A model generated the notes under the pieces. It saw only the letters and a list, made by a program, of their open reading frames with translations, was not told where the DNA came from and searched no databases. Shown in pieces: positions 58,801 through 64,000 of a DNA stretch of 64,000 bases. Position 1 is the stretch's first letter. The number at the start of each line of letters is the position of its first letter. This stretch comes from Roseithermus sacchariphilus (GTDB lineage: Bacteria; Bacteroidota; Rhodothermia; Rhodothermales; MEBIC09517): positions 62,001 to 126,000 of the forward strand of contig CP030158.1 of the NCBI GenBank assembly GCA_003285105.1, written 5' to 3'. A program made the position numbers and the translations under genes.

Positions 58801-60501
58801 TCAGAGGGAGGCCGTCCGGCCGGGGCGCAGCGGCATGGAGGTGAGGAGGGCGTGGTTGATCCAGATCTCCTCCTCGCTGGCCGCCCGGAGGGAGTCCAGG
58901 TGGGTTTCCAGGTGGAGGCGGCCGTAGATGAGGCGCAGGCCGGCTTCGATCTCGGGCCGGGCCTCGTCCAGGGTCATGGGGCGGGGCGCTTCGGTTTCTC
59001 CCACCTGCAGCAGCGCGAAGCCGGCGTCCAGGGCGATGGGTCCCAGCACGGTGCCTTCCGGGGCGTCGAAGACGCGGGCGCCCACCTCGCCGAGTTGCGC
59101 GCGGGTGACGGGCCCCAGGTCGCCCCCGCTCCGGCGAGCGCCGGGGCGGAGCGTGTGGTCGCGGGCCAGCGCCTCGAAGGATGCCCCGGCCTCGATGCGG
59201 GCCCGGAGCCGCTCGGCCTCGTCGCGGGTGGCCGTCAGGATCTCGCGCACCCGCCGCCGCGGGGGCATCTGGTACTGGGCACGGTGCGCCTCGAAGTGCG
59301 CCTGCACGGAGTCGGGCGGCACCACGGCCTGCGCCCGGAGGCGCTGCCGCTCCTGCCGGGCGATGGCGTCCTCCAGCGCCTGCTGCACCGCCGCCTGAAC
59401 CTCGGGATGCCGGTCCAGCCCGCGAGCCCGGGCCTCGTCCAGCAGCGTCTCGCGCACGAGCAAGCCGGTGATGAACGCCTCCAGGTCGGCCCGGGTGCGG
59501 ACCTGTGCCCGCTGCCGGGGGTCGGTGTACTGCGCTTCGCGGCGGAACCGGTCCACCGTCCAGGTCTGCCGCGCCTCGGGGGGGCCGAAGGTCACCAGCG
59601 GCGCACGCAGCCAGGCTTCGAACGCCTCGCCGTCCGGCAGCACCGCGCGTCCGGTGATCTGCCCGAGCAGCCGGTCCATCGCCGCGTCCTCGAAGGCCGG
59701 CGCAAGCCGCTCCCCGACCGCCCGCGCGTGTTCGTCCCGTGCCCGCTGCTGCTCGCGCCGCCGCACGAACCGCTCCAGCCGGTCGCGCTTCCGGGCGTAT
59801 TCGGACTGCGTCAGCAGGGGCCGGGTAAAGCGCTCGTCGACGCGGATGATGGAGTAGCCGTAGGCGGTCTGCACGGGCTCGGAGATCTCGCCCGGCTCCA
59901 GCGCGTAGGCCGCCTCCTCGAAGGCCGGGTCCAGTTCGTCGAAGGACACCGTGCCCAGCAGGCCGCCGTTGCGGGCCAGCGTGGTGTCTGCGAACACCTG
60001 GCGGGCCAGCGCCTCGAACGAATCCCCGGCCAGCAGCCGGGCGCGCAGGGCCTCCGCCTCCTCCCGCGTGCGGGCGTAGAGGTGCCGCACGGTTAGCTGT
60101 GTGTTGGCCCGGACGAACGCCTCGGCCACGTCCCGCTCGCGAACCTGCAACGTGTCGAAAAGCACGAAGCGGGCGTAGGCATCGAGCAGCAGCTTGCGGC
60201 GGAGCCGCTCCGCCTCCAGCCGGAAGGCGTCCGTCTCCAGGCGCCCGGCGGCCCGCGCATCGTGCGCCAGCAGCTTGTCCGCGATCAGGATGTCCAGCAG
60301 GTGCGCACGCACGGCCGGGCTGTCCTGCAATCCGGTGCTGAGCAGGTACGCCACATACTGCCGGCGAAAGGCCTCCTGCCCGATCGCCTCCCCACGCACC
60401 GTCGCCACCACCGGCTCCGGCTCCTGCGAGAGCGCTTCGGCACACCCGGCGGCGATGCCGACCACCCCCGCCCACAGCACGATCATCCAGAAAAGACGCA
60501 T
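58801..60501 (-). CDS. Parvulin-type peptidyl-prolyl isomerase lipoprotein, SurA-like
   Basis: This 566-residue protein starts at ATG 60501 with a lipoprotein signal (MRLFWMIVLWAGVVGIAAGC). A SurA-type N-terminal helical region follows. Two parvulin domains are visible: about 137-225 (RHLYARTREEAEALRARLLA, FDELDPAFEEAAYALEPGEI) and about 415-505 (REILTATRDEAERLRARIEA, RRSGGDLGPVTRAQLGEVG). SurA-like proteins escort outer-membrane proteins across the periplasm. The gene starts 14 bp after the lacI stop and ends 23 bp before the TonB receptor, so it is probably made together with its client. Confidence 0.9.
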   Translation of the reverse strand: MRLFWMIVLWAGVVGIAAGCAEALSQEPEPVVATVRGEAIGQEAFRRQYVAYLLSTGLQDSPAVRAHLLDILIADKLLAHDARAAGRLETDAFRLEAERLRRKLLLDAYARFVLFDTLQVRERDVAEAFVRANTQLTVRHLYARTREEAEALRARLLAGDSFEALARQVFADTTLARNGGLLGTVSFDELDPAFEEAAYALEPGEISEPVQTAYGYSIIRVDERFTRPLLTQSEYARKRDRLERFVRRREQQRARDEHARAVGERLAPAFEDAAMDRLLGQITGRAVLPDGEAFEAWLRAPLVTFGPPEARQTWTVDRFRREAQYTDPRQRAQVRTRADLEAFITGLLVRETLLDEARARGLDRHPEVQAAVQQALEDAIARQERQRLRAQAVVPPDSVQAHFEAHRAQYQMPPRRRVREILTATRDEAERLRARIEAGASFEALARDHTLRPGARRSGGDLGPVTRAQLGEVGARVFDAPEGTVLGPIALDAGFALLQVGETEAPRPMTLDEARPEIEAGLRLIYGRLHLETHLDSLRAASEEEIWINHALLTSMPLRPGRTASL

Positions 60502-60515
60502 ACCGAGAGGTTCCA

Positions 60516-61568
60516 CTAGGTGTGATCGAGGGGCCACGCCAGGAAGCCCTTCTCTTGCGCCTGCTCGCCGGCCGTCGAGCGACGCACCACGAGCGCCGGC
60601 GAGAAGACGGTGTGAGAGGTGGGCCGCTCCGGCTGTTCCATACGCCCCAGCAGCTTGTCCACGGCCACGCGCCCCATCTCATACATGGGCTGGCGAAGCG
60701 TCGAGAGGCCGACGTACCGGCTGATCTTGATGTCGTCGAAGCCGATCAGGGCCATCTCGTCCGGCACGGCCACGCCGGCCTCGTGCAAGGCCTGCAACGC
60801 CCCGAGCGCCTGCAGATCCGACGTCACGAACACGCCGTCGGGGCGGGTCCGGCGGGCCAGCAGGGTCTTCATGGCCTGATAGCCGGCCTCCTCGGTGAAG
60901 CCGTGCTGCTTCATGTCCTCACTCACCACGATCCACTCCTCCCGCAGCGGCAGGCCGGCCTGCCGGAGCGCCTGCTCAAAGCCGATCCGCCGGTCGGCGG
61001 CCGGCAGCGACTCGGGATGCGCCATGATCATCCCGATGCGCGTGCATCCCCGGTCGATCAGGTGCTGCACGGCCCGGCACCCGCCCTCCCGGTTGTTGGT
61101 CGATACGCAGTCGAAGTCGGCATGAAACGAATCCACCAGCACGACGGGCTGGCTGCTGCGCTGGAGGCGGGCCACCCGGGCCGGCGTCATCGGCGTGGCA
61201 AAGAGCAACACCCCCGAGGCCAGCCCGCGCTGCAAGGCCCGCTCCAGCTGCACGTCCACCTCGTTGAGCGTCAGCGTGGAGTAGACGATGAGGTCTAGAT
61301 CGCTCTCGGCCAGCCGATCCTGCAGCCCCCGAATCACCTCGACGAAGAAGTAGTTGGTCATCATCGGGATGATGGCCGCTACCAGGCTGGTCTTCTTGCG
61401 CGCCAGGCTCTGCGCCGACGCGTGCGGCTGGTAGCCCAGCTCCTCGGCCACGGCCAGCACCCGCGCCCGCGTCCGCGGAGACACCCGCGCGTGGTTGTTG
61501 AACACGCGGGACACGGTCGCTATCGACACGTTGGCCTTGGCGGCGATATCGTAGATCGTTACGGACAA
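60516..61568 (-). CDS. LacI-family transcriptional regulator of the starch locus
   Basis: This 350-residue protein has the LacI helix-turn-helix at residues 3-30 (TIYDIAAKANVSIATVSRVF) and hinge helix region QPHASAQSLARKKT. A periplasmic-binding-protein-like sensor domain follows (about 60-335) with FVTSDLQALGALQALHEAGV and LIGFDDIKISRYVGLSTLRQP. It is the first gene of the ten-gene run. A palindrome matching LacI operators lies just in front of it within its promoter, so autorepression of the whole operon is likely. Maltose or a maltodextrin is the expected inducer by context. Confidence 0.93.
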   Translation of the reverse strand: MSVTIYDIAAKANVSIATVSRVFNNHARVSPRTRARVLAVAEELGYQPHASAQSLARKKTSLVAAIIPMMTNYFFVEVIRGLQDRLAESDLDLIVYSTLTLNEVDVQLERALQRGLASGVLLFATPMTPARVARLQRSSQPVVLVDSFHADFDCVSTNNREGGCRAVQHLIDRGCTRIGMIMAHPESLPAADRRIGFEQALRQAGLPLREEWIVVSEDMKQHGFTEEAGYQAMKTLLARRTRPDGVFVTSDLQALGALQALHEAGVAVPDEMALIGFDDIKISRYVGLSTLRQPMYEMGRVAVDKLLGRMEQPERPTSHTVFSPALVVRRSTAGEQAQEKGFLAWPLDHT

Positions 61569-61590
61569 GGCGAATCGGGGAAAGAAAGGC

Positions 61591-61602
61591 GTAAGCGCTT
61601 AC
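61591..61602. promoter_or_regulatory. LacI-type operator O1
   Basis: GTAAGCGCTTAC is a perfect 12-bp palindrome with the central CG typical of LacI-family sites. Its position is about +5 to +16 relative to the predicted transcription start of the lacI gene. Confidence 0.8.
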
Positions 61603-61613
61603 ACAACGGCTCC

Positions 61614-61643
61614 TAAGTACGGAAACAAAACGATCCCCGTCAA
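61614..61643 (-). promoter_or_regulatory. Sigma70-like promoter of the starch operon
   Basis: On the minus strand TTGACG (61638-61643) and TACTTA (61614-61619) are 18 bp apart, a good -35/-10 pair. Transcription would start near 61607, just before operator O1 and about 39 bp before the lacI ATG. Confidence 0.6.
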
Positions 61644-61768
61644 CCCACCCCGACCTTCCACTTTCTTTTTTTCTCACCCGCTCAGTCCCGACCATATCCC
61701 GCACAACACGGGGCTTATGCAGAATCTGCGGATGCTAAACCCCGCGACGGACTTAACAAAAATTGCAT

Positions 61769-61780
61769 GTAAGCCTTTAC
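61769..61780. promoter_or_regulatory. Second LacI-type half-match operator O2
   Basis: GTAAGCCTTTAC differs from O1 at two central positions and is flanked by T and A to give TGTAAGCCTTTACA. It is 178 bp from O1, in the spacing range for looping, and also faces the plus-strand M24 peptidase gene. Confidence 0.5.
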
Positions 61781-61784
61781 ACGT

Positions 61785-61931
61785 CAGCTTTCAGCCGTCA
61801 GCTTTCAGCCAGCAGCCCGCAGCCAGCAGCCCGTAGCCAGCAGCCCGTAGCCAACAGCCCGTAGCCAACAGCCCGTAGCCAACAGCCCGCAGCCAGTAGC
61901 CCGTAGCCAGCAGCCCGTAGCCAGCAGCCGC
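61785..61931. repeat. Heptanucleotide array, 21 copies of YAGCNNN
   Basis: Twenty-one uninterrupted 7-bp units run from 61785 to 61931. Each begins CAGC or TAGC, with CCG, CAG and CAA as common endings (CAGCCCG, TAGCCAA, CAGCCAG). On the opposite strand this is NNNGCTR, the same class as the arrays at 259-482 and 48.5 kb. It begins four bases after O2 and ends about 80 bp before the M24 peptidase start. Confidence 0.95.
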
Positions 61932-62009
61932 CCCTCGACATTCCACCCGCCAGCGCGTACTATGCCCGCGATCGCTCGCTACTCCCTGTCGCTCTCCGCT
62001 GTGTGCGCC

Positions 62010-63143
62010 ATGCCTGCCGACCGTCTCCCTCGCCTCCGTCTCGCCCTCGCCGAGTCTGGCCTGGACGGGCTGGTGTTGATCCCCGGCTCCAACCTGCGTT
62101 ACCTCACCGGCTTCACGCCGATGTTGAGCAAGCGCGTCGTGCTGGCCGTCTTCCCCGCAGCGGACCGCCCGCCGGCCCTGGCCCTGCCGCGGCTGGAAGC
62201 GCCGGGCGTGCGGGCACACCTCGGAGAGGCCGTGACCTACCACCCCTGGGACGACGCCACCGGCCCCGACGCCGCCGTCGAAGCCGCCCTCCGGCAGGCC
62301 GGCCTCACCGGCACGGTGACCCTCGGCGTCGAGTTTGCCGCGATGCGGGTGCAGGACCTGCGGGCGCTGGAGCGGGCCGCGGCGGCGCTGGGGGGGCGCG
62401 TGGACGTGCGCGACGCCACGCAGCTCATCGGCCGGATGCGGATGGTCAAGGACGCCGACGAGCTGGCGGCCATGGAGGCCGCCGCCCGGGTCGTGGAGGA
62501 AGCGTTGCAGCGCACCATCGAGCAGATCGCCGTGGGCAAGACCGAGCGGGAGCTGGCTGCGTTCTGCGCCAACGCCATCCTGGCGGCCGGCGCGGAGGGG
62601 CTCAGCTTCGACGCGTTCGTGGCCACCGGCCCCAACACCGCCAACCCCCACCATGAGCCCGGCGACCGCCCCGTGCAGGCCGGGGACCTGGTCATGATCG
62701 ACTGCGGCGCGGTGGTCGGCGGCTATGCCTCGGACATCACGCGGACCGTCGCCGTGGGCGATCCCGGCGAGGACGCCCGCCGGATCTACGACGTCGTCCG
62801 CGCCGCCAATGCGGCCGGCAAGCGCGCCGTACACCCCGGCGCCACGGGGGAAGCCATCGACCGGGCCACGCGCGCCGTGATCGAGGAAGCCGGCTACGGC
62901 CCGTACTTCGTCCACCGCACCGGGCATGGCCTGGGCATGGAGACGTTCCCCTGCCACGAGTACCCGGACATCGTCCAGGGCAGCACCGACCCGCTGCCGG
63001 TCGGCACCACGTTCACCATCGAGCCCGGCATCTACCTCGAGGGCGTCGGCGGCGTTCGCATCGAAGACGATGTGGTCGTCACGCCGGACGGGCACCGCTC
63101 GCTGACGCACTTCCCGCGGGATCTGATGGTGCTGACGCCGTAG
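62010..63143 (+). CDS. M24-family Xaa-Pro peptidase
   Basis: This protein of about 377 residues starts at ATG 62010 (MPADRLPRLRLALAESGLDG); an ATG at 61962 would add 16 residues. The N-terminal creatinase-like domain (LVLIPGSNLRYLTGFTPML) is followed by the pita-bread domain. All five metal ligands are visible: Asp in VMIDCGAVVGG and SDITRT (about 230, 241), His in HRTGHGLGMETF (about 306), Glu in IEPGIYLEG (about 338) and Glu in GVRIEDDVVV (about 352). It cuts N-terminal residues before proline in the cytoplasm. Confidence 0.94.
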   Translation: MPADRLPRLRLALAESGLDGLVLIPGSNLRYLTGFTPMLSKRVVLAVFPAADRPPALALPRLEAPGVRAHLGEAVTYHPWDDATGPDAAVEAALRQAGLTGTVTLGVEFAAMRVQDLRALERAAAALGGRVDVRDATQLIGRMRMVKDADELAAMEAAARVVEEALQRTIEQIAVGKTERELAAFCANAILAAGAEGLSFDAFVATGPNTANPHHEPGDRPVQAGDLVMIDCGAVVGGYASDITRTVAVGDPGEDARRIYDVVRAANAAGKRAVHPGATGEAIDRATRAVIEEAGYGPYFVHRTGHGLGMETFPCHEYPDIVQGSTDPLPVGTTFTIEPGIYLEGVGGVRIEDDVVVTPDGHRSLTHFPRDLMVLTP

Positions 63144-63218
63144 CGCTCCCTCCGCAACCCTCCAGGCAGCGGCCGTATACGGGATCTCACCACCCTCCCA
63201 CGAGCCCCGGGAAGACCG

Positions 63219-63692
63219 ATGCGCCATCATTTCGAAGCCCCGTGGGGCTCCCGGCTGACGCTGATCACGCTCGTCGTCATGCTGATCCTGGTGGGGGTGT
63301 CGCTGCTCGTCCCGGTCTGGTCGCGCTACCTCCTCCTGGCCATCGTCGTCGCCAGCGCCGCCTTCGCCGTGCGAGGCTATCGCCTGGAAGACGGGATCCT
63401 CTACATTCTCCGCCCGGGCTGGTCCACCCGCATCGACCTGTCCGGGCTGACGCACGTGGTCATCGCCCCGGAGGTGATGCGCTGGTCGCTGCGGCTCTTC
63501 GGCAACGGCGGCCTGTTCAGCTACACCGGCCTCTTCCACAACCGCCGCCTGGGCACCTACCGCGCCTACGTCACGGACCAGCGCCGGACGGTGGTGCTGC
63601 ACTTCCGCGATGCCCGCCCCGTCGTGCTCTCCCCGGACGACCCGGAGGCCTTCGTCCACGCGCTCGAAGCCATGCTGGCCGACCCCGCCTGA
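63219..63692 (+). CDS. PH-domain membrane protein
   Basis: This 157-residue protein starts at ATG 63219 (MRHHFEAPWGSRLTLITL), with GGGAAG upstream. Two transmembrane helices (about 15-33 and 38-53) precede a bacterial PH-type beta domain from about 55 (YRLEDGILYILRPGWSTRID, GLFHNRRLGTYRAYVTD). The domain should face the cytoplasm. The family (bPH_5-like) is often paired with other membrane or peptidase genes but has no defined role. Confidence 0.82.
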   Translation: MRHHFEAPWGSRLTLITLVVMLILVGVSLLVPVWSRYLLLAIVVASAAFAVRGYRLEDGILYILRPGWSTRIDLSGLTHVVIAPEVMRWSLRLFGNGGLFSYTGLFHNRRLGTYRAYVTDQRRTVVLHFRDARPVVLSPDDPEAFVHALEAMLADPA

Positions 63693-63721
63693 CCCCACGG
63701 CCTCCCGGCCCTGCCCGCCGC

Positions 63722-64000
63722 TCACCCGTCGAGCGACCAGCCGTACCTCTGCCGCCACGTCTGCCCGGGGCGGCGAGCCACCTGCGTCAGCACGGCACCC
63801 AGTTGCTCCAGCGATTCGAGGTTGTGGACGGGCAGGAAGTCGTCGACGTACGGCAGGGCGGCCCGCATGCCGCGGGTGAGCGGCTCGTAGCCCTCGTAGC
63901 GCAGGAGCGGGTTGAGCCAGAGCACCCGGTAACAGCTGCGCGCCAGACGGGCCATCTCCTGCTCCAGCCGGTCGACGTCGCCCCGGTCACAGCCGTCGCT
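63722..64000 (-). CDS. CoxE-type VWA-domain protein, C-terminal fragment
   Basis: The frame from the right edge to a stop at 63722 encodes 92 residues. SDGCDRGDVDRLEQEMARL, then YRVLWLNPLLRYEGYEP and TRGMRAALPYVDDFLPVHN match the C-terminal half of CoxE-family VWA proteins. The rest of the gene lies beyond the window. These proteins normally work with MoxR-type ATPases. Confidence 0.85.
   Translation of the reverse strand, partial: SDGCDRGDVDRLEQEMARLARSCYRVLWLNPLLRYEGYEPLTRGMRAALPYVDDFLPVHNLESLEQLGAVLTQVARRPGQTWRQRYGWSLDG

Overview
The window is a high-GC (roughly two-thirds G+C by eye) chromosomal segment with ordinary bacterial genes on both strands. I see no rRNA, tRNA, CRISPR array or insertion sequence. 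Several features point to a member of the Rhodothermota/Rhodothermia branch near Bacteroidota: type IX secretion C-terminal sorting domains, a PorV/PorQ-family protein, a SusC-like TonB receptor with an N-terminal CarboxypepD_reg domain, a DUF2795 protein and a GWxTD protein. The species cannot be named from the sequence alone.

Layout. 1-500: a partial gene, a 23-bp duplication and a 32-copy heptanucleotide array. 0.5-3.8 kb (minus): a repeat-rich lipoprotein and the DUF2157 / DUF4401 / GDYXXLXY membrane trio. 3.9-10 kb (minus): truC, a PIN-type toxin-antitoxin pair, metH and an RluA-family pseudouridine synthase. The toxin-antitoxin pair sits between two 31-bp copies of the 3' end of metH and looks inserted. 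10.5-25 kb: methyl-accepting chemotaxis protein, alpha/beta hydrolase, SprA-related protein, lipoprotein, RlmD/TrmA-type methyltransferase, cNMP-binding protein, BamA/TamA-type outer-membrane protein, DUF2795, M23 peptidase, HprK, MoxR ATPase and a galactokinase-like protein. 25-40 kb (mostly plus): RND/MMPL exporter, a 31-residue membrane peptide behind a PhoB-like triple repeat, RuvC-fold protein, DksA-type zinc finger protein, OPT transporter, TolB-amidohydrolase fusion, a PgsA-type synthase, FtsY, GWxTD protein, Fmt and a small secreted protein.

40.2-61.6 kb (minus) is a starch/maltodextrin utilisation locus of ten genes reading lacI-type regulator, SurA-like lipoprotein, TonB receptor, large secreted Ca-motif/FN3 protein, PorV-like protein, SusE/F-like starch-binding protein, secreted GH13, lipoprotein GH13, MFS sugar transporter and lipoprotein GH13. 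Most gaps are under about 110 bp. A sigma70-like promoter overlapped by a LacI-type palindrome lies in front of the regulator gene, with a second half-matching palindrome about 180 bp upstream. No canonical SusD gene is present; the secreted protein and PorV-like protein occupy that place. Downstream of the locus head, on plus, lie an M24 peptidase and a PH-domain protein, then a truncated CoxE-type VWA gene at the right edge.

A second theme is short tandem duplication. Three arrays of 7-bp units share a GCTR core, two arrays have 9-bp units at gene 3' ends, a 15-bp array encodes the hydrophobic core of a signal peptide, and 14-27 bp duplications occur in and between genes.
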